Shown here one piece after another: positions 55,073-64,000 of a stretch of DNA of 64,000 nt. A program made the translations under genes and the position numbers. The notes beneath the pieces were generated by a model. It was not told the origin of the DNA, did not search any database, and saw only the letters and a program-made list of their open reading frames with translations. Origin of the DNA: Aegilops tauschii subsp. strangulata (Eukaryota > Streptophyta > Magnoliopsida > Poales > Poaceae); assembly GCF_002575655.3 (NCBI RefSeq), contig NC_053035.3:91723322-91787321 (forward strand). Direction: 5' to 3'. Within the stretch, counting starts at the first letter, position 1. Each line of letters begins with the position of its first letter.

Positions 55073-55700
55073 CTTTTTTTGAACACCACCTTATATTAAT
55101 TAACCAGCCACACCAGTACACTCATTCGATACAATATTCACCACACAGGGAGGTACATTATTTACAAGAATACCATCTAATCTATTGTCAAAGCTATACT
55201 TAGCGATTAAGTGTGCCACCTTATTGGCCGAACGGCTAATCTTTGACAATTAAAGATTGTTGATCAACTTCGAGATGCTCAACGCTTTCATCTTCAGGTC
55301 ACGCATAGCAGACCTGTCATAGTCCCCCGATGCAAGAGACGCTACCACAAAAGCGCAATCAGTCTCTAAAATTACAGGATTATGAAGAGAAATACCTATG
55401 TAGAGACCGGCAATGCAAGCCCTAAGCTCCGCTTCCTCCACGCTATACCTAGCCCGGCATGCAAGATGACTTATTATGCACCGTTCCCCATACCTGCAGG
55501 AAGCCCGTTCGTCTCCAAATCTTTTCCTCTCCATGTGTGGAAACAATATGCCTGCCAAATTCACCTTCTCCCTCTGGCGGTCCCACCACTCCACCCTGTG
55601 TGAAAAAATCTGCATGCATGACTCTCCCCCCCCCCACGCTCGTCCAATCCGTTGTGACCAGCAATATTTCCACCCCTTCGCTCCCCCGTAATTTACTCCA
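55073..55700 (-). mobile_element. 5'-truncated LINE with poly(A) tail
   Basis: The T run at 55074-55080 is the tail of a minus-strand LINE. Its coding part is an RNase H-like domain. It inserted into the Stowaway MITE above. The 5' limit is uncertain; plus-strand TCTCCCCCCCCCCACG near 55623 lies close to it. Confidence 0.7.
55100..55540 (-). pseudogene. LINE C-terminal RNase H (RVT_3-type) remnant
   Basis: On the minus strand the segment reads RYSVEEAELRACIAGLYIG, LETDCAFVVASLASG, then DLKMKALSISKLINN. An in-frame TAA at 55250-55252 interrupts it. The same frame goes on with LSKISRSANKVAHLIAKYS to a stop at 55100. The E, D and the late RSANKVAHLIA helix are characteristic of the RVT_3 RNase H family at the C-terminus of plant LINE proteins. 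Upstream domains are absent. Confidence 0.8.
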
Positions 55701-55724
55701 ACAAATATGCCCACGTAGCTATTA

Positions 55725-55812
55725 CTTAACTGCACGTGCATTGGGTCACTGACATCTGGGCCCACAGGGGTCTGGCCCACATGTCAGTGACGCAACTGGA
55801 CCTGCAGTTAAG
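55725..55812. repeat. 88 bp hairpin (foldback) in a promoter
   Basis: The arms CTTAACTGCA...GTCACTGACAT...GGGCC (left) and GGCCCACATGTCAGTGAC...TGCAGTTAAG (right) pair over about 38 bases with a handful of mismatches and a short loop. It is 46 bp upstream of a TATA box. It could be a short MITE or a small-RNA source. Confidence 0.75.
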
Positions 55813-55858
55813 TCAGTGCAGCTCAGTCCATATCTTACGTAGGTGTGCCATTGCTCGC

Positions 55859-55866
55859 TATAAATA
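55859..55866 (+). promoter_or_regulatory. TATA box of the small gene
   Basis: TATAAATA in CTCGCTATAAATACTGC, a canonical plant TATA context. It lies 75-95 bp upstream of two in-frame ATGs. Confidence 0.65.
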
Positions 55867-55940
55867 CTGCGCCTCCCACGACATCGCTATCTCCTCCCCC
55901 TCACGTTCATGTTCATCGCTATCTCCTCCCCCTCCCTCTC

Positions 55941-56309
55941 ATGTCGACCACCATGGCATCGCCCCTCCCAAGCCCTAGGAGCCCCTCGCTACGCCGCGCG
56001 GACGGTCACGCGTCGCCGTTCCGTTCCTCGCCGCCACTAGTCGAGGAGGACGCGTCAGTGTTCCGCTCCTCGCTGCTACGCGATGCGTCGTCGTTCCGTT
56101 CCTCGCCGCCACTAGTCGAGGAGGACGCGTCGGCGTTCCGCTCCTCGCCGCGACACATCGAGGTGGACGCGTCGGCGTTCCCAATCTCGCCAGCACGCGC
56201 GCCAGAGGACGCGTCGGCTCCCCGCTACGAGGAGAACGCCGCGCCGCCCGCCGAGCCCCCCAGCCTTGAGAAGCTTTGGAAAGAAATGGTACTACTAGTA
56301 GTAGTTTAG
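55941..56309 (+). CDS. Small Ser/Pro-rich repeat protein, unknown function
   Basis: The frame opens at ATG 55941; a second ATG at 55953 has a strong context (CCACCATGGC). It encodes about 122 (or 118) residues. The protein has tandem imperfect repeats of a 15-20 residue unit, FRSSPPLVEEDAS, appearing about four times (55.99-56.21 kb), then AAPPAEPPSLEKLWKEM and a hydrophobic tail. No known domain. A GT at 56289 in the KEM context and an acceptor-like CTAG at 56358-56361 suggest that a second exon could add LMGKAWEAAKRTGP. The phases of the two do not agree, so I use the unspliced frame. Upstream are a TATA box and a hairpin. Function unknown; it may be the first exon of a truncated gene. Confidence 0.5.
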   Translation: MSTTMASPLPSPRSPSLRRADGHASPFRSSPPLVEEDASVFRSSLLRDASSFRSSPPLVEEDASAFRSSPRHIEVDASAFPISPARAPEDASAPRYEENAAPPAEPPSLEKLWKEMVLLVVV

Positions 56310-56647
56310 AAGCCCAAATAAATGAGTGAGGCGCCTTAATGTTACTCTCCACTGTGACTAGTCTTATGGGAAAAGCTTGGGAAGCCGCCAAAAGAACTGG
56401 CCCTAGGAGTAGTAGCTAGGGATACTAGGAGTAGTAGCTAGGGATCGAGTGTGCGAGATGAACCGGAGAAAGTAAATGCAGAGAGATGAAATGCAAAAAA
56501 GACGGAGGGATGTGATGGTTGCTTGTCCGTTTATTTTACCAGGCCACTTATTACTGGGAGTGGTTGGGTTTTGTGATATGACGGCTTTACTGCCGCGCCA
56601 CGAGCAGGGCGAGACACCCGTGCAGCGCCGCCCTCTACACTAGTACT
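56310..56647. other. 3' flank of the small gene
   Basis: It contains a possible second exon near 56362-56420 and a small direct duplication (AGGAGTAGTAGCTAGGGAT, twice in 56405-56446). Beyond that nothing is supported. Confidence 0.35.
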
Positions 56648-56815
56648 ACATCGGTCGTGGTTTATCCCCCATTGAATTTGACTGAAGATTTAACTGACAA
56701 AATGTTAGTGCATGTCAACAAAAACAATATCGTTGGATTCGTATTTGAACATAGTTTTCAATGATATAATTTTAGGTGACATGCATCATCATTTATCGTA
56801 CTATATATAATGTTA
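56648..56815. mobile_element. Stowaway-type MITE remnant
   Basis: The phrases GGTTTATCCCCCATTGAATTTGACTG and AACTGACAAAATGTTAGTGCATGTCA, with the mirror GACATGCATCATCA, fit a degraded Stowaway element. The terminal repeats are worn. Confidence 0.5.
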
Positions 56816-56833
56816 GTTCAATTTTTGGTCGTA

Positions 56834-57480
56834 CTAATCTATAGTAAGGTGCCCGTGCGTTGCACGGAAGAGTGAAATGCATTGATCGGGGAGTTGTTTA
56901 TTTTGACAAAGGATGTGGGGGTTATCTCATGTGTAACGGGTATCGATAGGTTTGTTCGGATATTATTTCATCTCTAGAGCTCACAAACATCCGGGTGAAA
57001 TAGATAAAAAAAGTATCTTTTGCAAACAAAAGCGTTCAACTGTTCAACCTGCATCCAAAACTTGTGAAGAAATAACTCTTATTGTGCTTTGCAAGAAATG
57101 ATCTTCAAGAATTAGTTTTTGAGTATCCATTGGTATACATGTTGGCTACAGATGACATGGCACTTTCTTATAGTCAACAGTTGGCTATACTATTTAAGAA
57201 TTAACAATGCCCTTATACACCTAGACGGAGGGATTAAATCAGGATGACTTGGAAGGGGGCAGAGGATATGTAAGAAATGGTTCATCATAAGTCTTTCACC
57301 GGTACTGTAGTAAAAATTCATACATGGAAGATTCTAGACTAAACCATAAATGGATACACTTTTATTCATGCGCGATACTCCAATAGAGCAAGATCATGCA
57401 TGGAAGTCTCCACATGCTTAGACAGCGGATTACATTGAGCGAAGACTAATGATCAACATTTAACTTGATAATGCAGATGT
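56834..57480. other. MITE-like end followed by unassigned AT-rich DNA
   Basis: AGTAAGGTGCCCGTGCGTTGCACGG at about 56835-56859 resembles the terminus of the foldback MITE (ACTAGCAAGATGCCC). The following ~600 bp is AT-rich and shows no gene. Confidence 0.4.
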
Positions 57481-57639
57481 CCAGGTGAACCTCCTTGGAG
57501 TCCCCGTGCACATTGTTGGGGGTTAAATAATACCATGCGTCTTCCATTTCCACATCGGCGGGAAGGTCCCAGATCAGCAGAGTCCAAGTCAGCTTGATGT
57601 AGTATATATTAAAAAAATAAGTAGCAAAAGAAGTAGTAT

Positions 57640-57750
57640 ATATTAAAAAATATAAAAAGCTAAAGTTTAGGACAGAATTCGAACTCAGGTCATCGGGCTG
57701 CGAGCATCCGGCCCGGACCAGTACACTAGGTGTTGGTTGCGGAGAATGCA
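57640..57750 (-). mobile_element. Possible tRNA-derived SINE (Au-like)
   Basis: On the minus strand CTAGTGTACTGGTCCGGGCC resembles an A-box region and GACCTGAGTTCGAATTC resembles a B box, about 35 bp apart. An AT/T-rich tail follows (57590-57660). This fits a tRNA-derived SINE, but the distances are not measured against a reference. Confidence 0.35.
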
Positions 57751-58049
57751 AGAGATAAACCTTTATAACTATGAGCCCGTCTGTTGCAACAGATCCAAAG
57801 TAAAATAATACATATTCACAAATTTGAAAGAAAACAGTTTACTTTTGATATACATATCACTAAAAAAATCTTATGTTTCACTCCAAATATATTCTTTGGG
57901 CTGTTTTGATGAAGTAAGGGAGGAATGTGGTTGGTTTCAAGATACTAAGGGGTTTTGTGTAAACTGGAGCAGAGATGTGGGAATTGTTGCAAAAGTCCAC
58001 AACTTACATCACAACCGTTAGATGCAGATCTAATGGTCAGAAATGGCGG

Positions 58050-58272
58050 ATGGCAGACACACCATCATCACCAACTGAGTCTTTTATAGGAGTAGGAGTA
58101 GAGAAAAAACCGAGTTGGTGATGATGGTGTGCCTGCCATCTTATAATATAGATTGTCCGATCTATATCTGATGGATAGAAAGCAAACTATGACAAATTTA
58201 CAAAAGATACCCGCTCCTCTCTCCACATTTACAGATAAGGCGTTGCCTCATTCATCCTTATCTCCCACAACC
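58050..58272. mobile_element. Diverged foldback-MITE copy, outer arms lost
   Basis: The central palindrome GGCAGACACACCATCATCACCAAC ... GTTGGTGATGATGGTGTGCCTGCC is clear, followed by a right arm (CCGATCTATATCTGATGGATAG, ACAGATAAGGCGTTGCCTCATTCATCC). The outer ends are gone or changed. Confidence 0.75.
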
Positions 58273-58484
58273 TCATTGCTGAGCAATTACAAAAGGAAGT
58301 CTCTGGAACAATCTGGCATGGTGGCCGCTGCCGGCGCTGTCCATCCCCATGCCGCCTCCGCCCAGTCGGACCACCAGTCACCACCACGCCCCACTCCTCC
58401 TCACCTCTATCATCTTTCTCGACATATCATTTTTTCGATGAAATGGTCGACATACTATTTTCCGATAAAATTCTCAAGATATCA

Positions 58485-58802
58485 TTAGTTTTTACACATG
58501 GGATTACTCCTGCCCACGATCAAGAGGAAGACGTTGCCGTCCTCCTCCAAGACTAGCAGGCGGCGGTGATCCTCCAGCGACTCCGGCATGGTGAACGGGT
58601 AGCACGTCTCGTACTTGATGTTCTCCGCCAAGGGCCAGCAGTGACCACTGCACGCATCCGTGAGGTGATGCACCATGTCCGTCGGCGAGCCACAAAACGG
58701 CATCGGGCACTCATAGCAGTGGACGAAGGGCTCCTTGGAGGCATCGACCAGGCCGTCCATGAAACGGGAGTGGCTGTAGGGGATGTTGCGCCAGTTGAAT
58801 AT
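58485..58802 (-). pseudogene. SINA-like E3 ligase fragment
   Basis: From ATG 58760 the frame encodes about 91 residues to a stop at 58485. It has a SINA-type zinc-binding stretch, CYECPMPFCGSPTDMVHHLTD, then WPLAENIKYETC and RRLLVLEEDGNVFLLIVG. This order is that of the C-terminal part of plant SINA-like E3 ubiquitin ligases. The RING finger and first zinc-binding segment are missing. A possible upstream exon near 59075-58951 (NARAWNDYEPCSKTVSTWCL) may belong to it, with an intron between, but I could not confirm splice sites. It is divergently placed from the F-box gene at 59403. Likely a partial copy. Confidence 0.5.
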
Positions 58803-58950
58803 ATGAGCAAGTTACTACGAGATTTAATCCGAATAAGCACGAAATAAATCATGACGGCTATAACAGAGATGAAACTAATCATGTGGACTAGCATAGTAGT
58901 AGGATACAGAGTAGAAACATGAATTCTACCACAATTTCGAACAGGAAGGA

Positions 58951-59075
58951 CAGAAACACATACGGTGCAACGGGAGCAGCACCGTTGGCGTTGAGGTTGT
59001 CGCCCATGTCCAAACACCACGTAGACACGGTCTTTGAGCACGGTTCGTAGTCGTTCCACGCTCGGGCATTGAAGT
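58951..59075 (-). other. Possible upstream exon of the SINA-like gene
   Basis: On the minus strand NARAWNDYEPCSKTVSTWCLDM and NLNANGAAPVAP read in one frame and are separated from 58802 by about 150 bp of AT-rich DNA. The link to the SINA-like fragment rests on strand and proximity only. Confidence 0.3.
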
Positions 59076-59402
59076 TTGTAACTATTTTAGATTAGAATAT
59101 ACTACTCCTCCGGTGCTAGTAGTAGAGCAGAGTCCTACTCTACTACTCTACTCAAGCAAGTTAGGGCATAACACTGTAGGGAGTACCAGTACTGTGATCA
59201 CTCAAGCAAGTTGTCTGGCATCGACATGACCCTACGCTGCTGGTATGTGTCTCGTAAGTCAAGCGGCGTGCTGCAGTCATCATCACCTGTCCACTTCCCG
59301 CAGCACATATTCGCTTCTCCATCTTTGTCCGCACATAATCTCGTCCAATCTTCCATCCCCGCTAAGGCGCCTCCCCCCTCGTCCGAAACCCAAGCACTAA
59401 CA

Positions 59403-60833
59403 ATGGCAGAACCGAGCAGCGTCCGCCGAAAGAGTGGCTGGAATTCGCTCCCCACAGAGGTAATCAAGCTCCTTGTTTTGCGTGTGGACAATCTCAGTAC
59501 CATGCCGCTCGCCGCGTGCTCATCGGGGCTGTACCGTTTACTCAAAGCCCTCAGGCCGGAGCTTTTTAAGCCAGCTCCTTGCTTGCTGATGCCGCCTGAT
59601 CTTCAGAAACGGCGTGTCACGCAGCATAATGATCGTAGGGTGGCGAGCATCAACCCCCTTGACTGCGATCCGATCCCCGTCAGCCTCAACTACATTAACA
59701 GTATGTACTGGGTCGGCATGAACACGTCTTGGATAGTGCTCGTCGACGGTCGCGGCAGCTGGATGCTCGTGGAGGTCTACACCCGGCGATTGATCCCCCT
59801 TCCTTCGATTAACACTGCACTGCTTTGGCACCGCAGCCCAGAATACTCAGAATCTTACAGTAGCCAACATGATACCAAGTTTGATTTGCTCAAGGTTGTA
59901 ATCTGCCAAGTGCCCACAAGATCTGCGAATTATAAAGACTTCAGGCTAATTGTGTTCTTCAACCGCGGTCTCGCCTATCTGACAGGTCACTGCGGTAAGT
60001 GGATAAATCTGCACGTCCATCGCAGGATCATACATCCTCCATGGTTCTCTGATGCCATTGAACACAAGGGCTTCATTTACGCTGTCGACTCCTTCTATGG
60101 CTGGACGTATTGCTGGCCTACTCCAGTCATCGCTACAAACGGCTGTTACAGCAGTATGTTACTTTCCTATGATATCATGATGGCTTGCTTATATTACTGT
60201 CAACATTTGCTGAAAAATATTCATGCTCATAACATGCTGTTCTTAAGATTGACTAAATCAAGAGCCCTTTTTTATTTGACTCCAACTTGATATGATGTTG
60301 TAGGCCGCCTGGTGTCCCTACCCTTCCTAATCCCAGAACCTTTCAAAGGAAAGCGGCATGGCAGTTGCACGTGGTTCCTGGCTCGATCAGACGACGGCGA
60401 AAGATTGATGATCATTCGCACGTACCGGACATGTTGTTTCGCGGAATACAATCATAGTCACTGCAAGGTCTTTGAGCAGGATCCCAGCTTCTCTAGGCCT
60501 TCAGGAATTTTTGACTGGACGCTAGTAAGTAGCCTTGGTACACAGTCTCTGTTTGTCGGACTGAATTATCCGATTAACCAGGAGATAACCGACGGCAAGG
60601 ATCATGATGGCAGCGCGGTTTCGTTCATCAGGCAAAACTATGTGTACACAGCGTACCATGCGTCTCTGCATGCACCATACCCTGATATGCGCCGCCACGC
60701 TCTGCAGCCCAAAGTAGGAGAGAGGGTCGCAAGTATCAGACTTCGACCTGCTGGCTGGAGTTTCCCCCGTCAGGCACCCATCTGGTTCAAGCCGTCAGCC
60801 AATCTCCACAGCTTAATAAATAGTAACGTCTAA
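59403..60833 (+). CDS. F-box/DUF295 (KIB-type) protein, two exons, apparently intact
   Basis: Exon 1 is 59403-60153 and exon 2 is 60304-60833. The intron has GTATGT and TGTTGTAG ends and joins in phase to give 426 residues. The start ATG at 59403 begins MAEPSSVRRKSGW. An F-box-like segment follows (WNSLPTEVIKLLVLRVDN, residues ~13-45). Then comes the DUF295 beta-propeller-like region, with VDGRGSWMLVEVYTRRL, FNRGLAYLTG, KGFIYAVDSFYGW and, in exon 2, LFVGLNYPI and SAVSFIRQNYVYTAYH. F-box proteins recruit substrates to SCF ubiquitin ligases in the nucleus or cytosol. DUF295/KIB members are a large, fast-evolving cereal family, mostly without known substrate. No stop or frameshift is seen. A poly(A)-signal-like AATAAATG occurs near 61070. 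This is the best candidate for a functional gene in the window. Confidence 0.85.
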
Positions 60834-61140
60834 CTAAGCCAGTTAGTTAGATGCATACACTTGGTGTAGTAGGATCTTTATTTAGTTTGATGCATACACT
60901 TGTTCTTTTTTGGTAGCCCTTTTGTAATGATGGCTGATGTTTGGTTTGGAAGAGAGAGATGCGTCTTCACTCTTCTGGCCTTCTTACTGCTTCTGTTGCG
61001 CCCCCAGCCCTGGTTGCTGCTGCTGCTGTTTTCAATGTGCAATCAGTAGTATATTTCGTCTGTTGGTTGAATAAATGTGTTGTTAGAACGACAAACACAA
61101 TGTTTTGGAAGTCGTTGCACGGTTCGATCCTTTAGTGCCC
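60834..61140 (+). other. 3' untranslated region of the F-box/DUF295 gene
   Basis: A direct repeat GATGCATACACTTG occurs at about 60850 and 60890. AATAAATG near 61070 is a plausible polyadenylation signal. No coding sequence is seen. Confidence 0.5.
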
Positions 61141-61420
61141 CGTACCGTACGTAGCGCATACTATTTTTCATACGGAACACATTTTCCACTTGTTGATAAC
61201 ATGCAGCCCACTGATTAAGGCCCAATAGAGAAGCCCATAATTAACTGGAAGGGAGGCTCTCGCATGAATCCGGCCCAGGTACATGCTCATGGTCCCCTAA
61301 ACATAAATAAGTAAATAAATAAAGCTAAATGCTCATGCACCAGTTCTTTGGGAAAATAGGTAGCCCAGTATTTCTTTTTGAAGAATACCCAAGCTAGGCC
61401 TATTTGTTTTCTCCGAATTA
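61141..61420. other. Unassigned spacer
   Basis: AT-rich DNA between the F-box gene and the repeat block. No gene or element can be supported. Confidence 0.35.
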
Positions 61421-64000
61421 CTGGGCTGCAAATCTTTCAAGACGAGGAGGGATGCATTCCGGCCTGGCTTAAGAGTATGGTCAATGTCTGTTAAAAGTAA
61501 TATCAAAAGGGGTAGAAAATTCCAAAAAATTTATAGCAAATGGGATATAAGTTTCTTTTTTTGTTTTTGTTCTTCACTGATATCTTATACGTATTTCATT
61601 GGATTTAACATGACATAGTACTAATTTATTTTTAAATTTGTTTTAGTATGGCTATTAATTTTTGGATTAAGAATATTTCGTTCCCCAGCAAAAAATTGCG
61701 AATCAAAATTTCCCACATATTTAGTTAATTTTTTGACCCTGGTACTGACCAGAAAATGGCCAGCAATTCTAAAAATGGAAAACGGGCTGCAATAAATTCC
61801 ATATGAATTAGAAAATGAGTAAAAATTATAAAAATAATAGCAAATGGGTTGTACACGCCCCAGATTTCGAGGCTGACTTGTTTACGCAAGGCTTTGTTAG
61901 TGAACACACGATTCTAGCAGCAGTGACTGTTGGATGTCCATCCAACGGCCGACGTGCTTCTTGAATCTCTGATCTTCCTGCTCCAGCCGCCTAAACTAGC
62001 GCCGGCGGGACTGCCTGCTCCCTCCTCTTTTGGCCCGCTGTGATGCCGCACAGGCTTACCCGGCCCACCCTACTCCCTCCGCTGGCCTAGCCGCACACAA
62101 TCAACTGCCTCCTTATTACGCGAAAAAAATGATTCCTCCCACAACATAAGGGCGCACCGGTTGGGAGGCTGACCTGTGGGCCTACTAAGTTGACGCGTAC
62201 GCAGGGCTTGTCAACTTAGTCAACAAACGATTCTAGCAGCATTAACCGTTGGATTTGAATCGAACGGTCCTGCTGCTTCTTCAATCGCTGCTCTTCTTGC
62301 ACCAGCCGCCCAAACTAGCGCCAGGGAGACCTCCTGCTCCTGCCTCCAGTGGCTGGCTGTGCTGCCGTTGAGGCCTCATCGCCCCCTACTACTCCCACCG
62401 CTAGCCAGGCCCTGCGGCGACGGCAGCCTCACACCGCAGCCGAACCAGTGAACCCTCGTACTCCTCTCCGCGTGGGCATCCACTGCCGCGTCTTCCCCGG
62501 CTCCGCGTCGTCCCCTTCCTAGGCCTCGCCGTCGTCCACCTCCTTGGTGCTCTCGGCGCGGCGTGGTCAACGTGGTCAATGACATTCCATCGGAAGAGTA
62601 CTGTACGTGGAGAGGCTGACAGCTGGGTCCACGGCCACAACCCAGTTTTTGTTGTGATTTGCCAAGTAAGTCGCTTTGTCAGGCCTGTTGGGCTGCAAAT
62701 CTTTCAAGACGAGGAGAGCTTTCATTTGGCTAGCCGAGAAAATGGCCCATCAGTAATGAGAAATGGGCTGTACATTTTTAAAACACATCAAACCGGCAAT
62801 TAGTTTCAAATATCTTTTTTTCATTTCGAGATTTTAAATTACATTAATTTTTATGCGTGGAGAATTTGTTGGATTTTATATTGATATACATTTATTTTTA
62901 AAATCAGTTTGAATGTGAGTCGAAATTTTGGGATTAAAAACAGTTCGAACCGCACCGAAATATGCAAAATTTCATATAATTTTTTAACCATGGCCACAAT
63001 ATGGGCTGTAATGCTAACAAAAAGAATATGGGCTCCAAAAAAACCTTAATAATTAGCAACTGGGCTGTAAATTATTAGAAATAATGGCAGATGGGTTGTA
63101 TGCTGTTTTCCACAGATTTGAGGCTTTCCTAAAAAAAGGTTGACGCACAAGCACTGACTGTTGGATGTCCATCCAACGGCCATCGTGCTTCTTCAATCTC
63201 TGCTCTTCCTGCTCCAGCCGCTCAAACAAGCGCCGGCGGGACTGCCTGCTCCCTCCTCCCCGCGGCTGGCTTTGTTGTCGCGCAGGCCTCACCACCCCAC
63301 CGTACTCCCATCGCTGGCCTAGCCATCCCTCTACTCACCCACACCTGCCGTTATTCTCCGGCGATGGCAGACGAACCAGTAAACCCTCGTACAGTCGTAC
63401 TCCCCTCCGCGTGGGAAACAACTGCCGAGTCTTCCTTGCCTCCGTGTCGTTCCCTTCCTAGGCCTCGCCGTCGTCCACCGCCCTGGTGCTCTCGGCGCGG
63501 CCTGGTCAACGTGGTCAACGACCGACATGCATCTGAAGTGGACTGTACATGGAGAGGCCGACAACTGGGTCCACGGCCGCACGCAAGGAAATGCCTCCTT
63601 ATTACGCGCAAAAGAATGATTCCTCCACCTGACATCAGGGACCCACCGAAAGGGCCTCTGTATTTCGCGAAAAAAAACGTTACCGCCGCTGTCAGCTCGG
63701 ACCCACCAACTATATCTTCGCACGCAAGGAAGTGCCTCCTTATTACGCACAAAAAAATGAATACTCCCCCTGTTAGCTGGGACCCAGTATAGTGGCAGGC
63801 TGACTTGTGGGCCTACTAAGTTGACGGGGACAGAGGGCTTTGTCAACTTAGTCAATATGCACGATTCTAGCTCCAGTGACCGTACGATGTCCATCCAATG
63901 ACCGTAGTGCTTCTTCAACCTCTGGTCTTCTTGCTCCAGCCGCCCAAACCAGCGCCGGTCGTGCCTCGTGCTCCTGCCTCCCGTGGCCGGCTGCGATGCG
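61421..64000. repeat. Diverged direct-repeat block, to the window edge
   Basis: The same phrases recur in order. GGGCTGCAAATCTTTCAAGACGAGG is at about 61423 and 62689. TGTTGGATGTCCATCCAACGGCC is at about 61929 and 63160, with relatives near 62250 and 63885. CTTCCTAGGCCTCGCCGTCGTCCACC is at about 62516 and 63454. CTGTGGGCCTACTAAGTTGACG is at about 62174 and, as CTTGTGGG..., 63794. This suggests a repeat of roughly 1.0-1.3 kb, tandem and rearranged. Frames inside it encode nothing recognisable. Confidence 0.7.

Noticed and set aside
57640..57750. tRNA gene
   Set aside because: It has A-box- and B-box-like text, but no cloverleaf with paired acceptor stem could be drawn. A SINE is more likely.
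62376..63918. Arg/Pro/Ser-rich frames in the last 2 kb
   Set aside because: They occur in the diverged direct repeats, in both copies and on both strands, without a domain.

Overview
The window looks like nuclear DNA from a Triticeae grass (wheat, goatgrass or barley group). About two thirds is nested retrotransposons whose LTR ends and layouts match Triticeae Copia and Gypsy families. It also has an En/Spm-like (CACTA) transposon, Stowaway MITEs (TA flanks, CTCCCTC-type ends), intron-containing genes and 'Site: GT...AG' introns. There are no operons, ribosome-binding sites or rRNA genes. Element family names are from memory and tentative. Boundaries rest on what can be read here: LTR ends, target-site duplications (TSDs), primer-binding sites (PBS), polypurine tracts (PPT) and protein motifs.

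Layout, left to right. 1-2207: a LINE sitting near the 3' end of an Athila-type Gypsy element. 2326-12495: one LTR of that Gypsy, interrupted by a BARE/Angela/WIS-type Copia element on the minus strand. The locus has also been duplicated in tandem: 1999-2942 reappears at 8846-9789 with identical length, so the Copia body is now bracketed by an LTR with no partner (2943-4687) and a clean solo LTR (9790-11528, TSD TGTAA). 12496-13850: a Gypsy LTR fragment and a remnant of a 'gypsy-type transposase' (Transposase_28-like) gene. 13850-14274 plus 29441-32732: one Athila-type element split by a 15.2 kb minus-strand Tat-type Gypsy (14275-29435, TSD GGCAT, two 480 bp LTRs). That Tat element carries an eight-exon additional gene antisense to its gag-pol, and a young, coding-complete Copia element (16074-21214, TSD CCTAT, two 142 bp LTRs) sits inside the first intron of that gene. 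32739-36690: further Athila-type LTRs and internal DNA. 36692-38809: a minus-strand LINE cut by a CACTA element whose single visible end is at 38810. The CACTA part has a 44 bp tandem array and a broken accessory gene.

43-64 kb is different: little LTR-retrotransposon DNA, many MITEs, long CT/CA tracts, and fragments or copies of host-type genes. These are an AP2/ERF-domain gene with a frameshift (minus, 49.8-49.2 kb), a DEDD 3'-5' exonuclease gene with one in-frame stop (minus, 54.6-53.8 kb), a small gene with a TATA box and an upstream hairpin (plus, 55.9 kb), a SINA-like E3 ligase remnant (minus, 58.8-58.5 kb), and an apparently intact two-exon F-box/DUF295 gene (plus, 59403-60833). The last 2.6 kb is a diverged direct-repeat block. 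The F-box/DUF295 gene is the best candidate for a working host gene; the nested Copia element is the best candidate for a mobile one.

All comparisons were made by eye, so exact element ends, divergence levels and family names are estimates.
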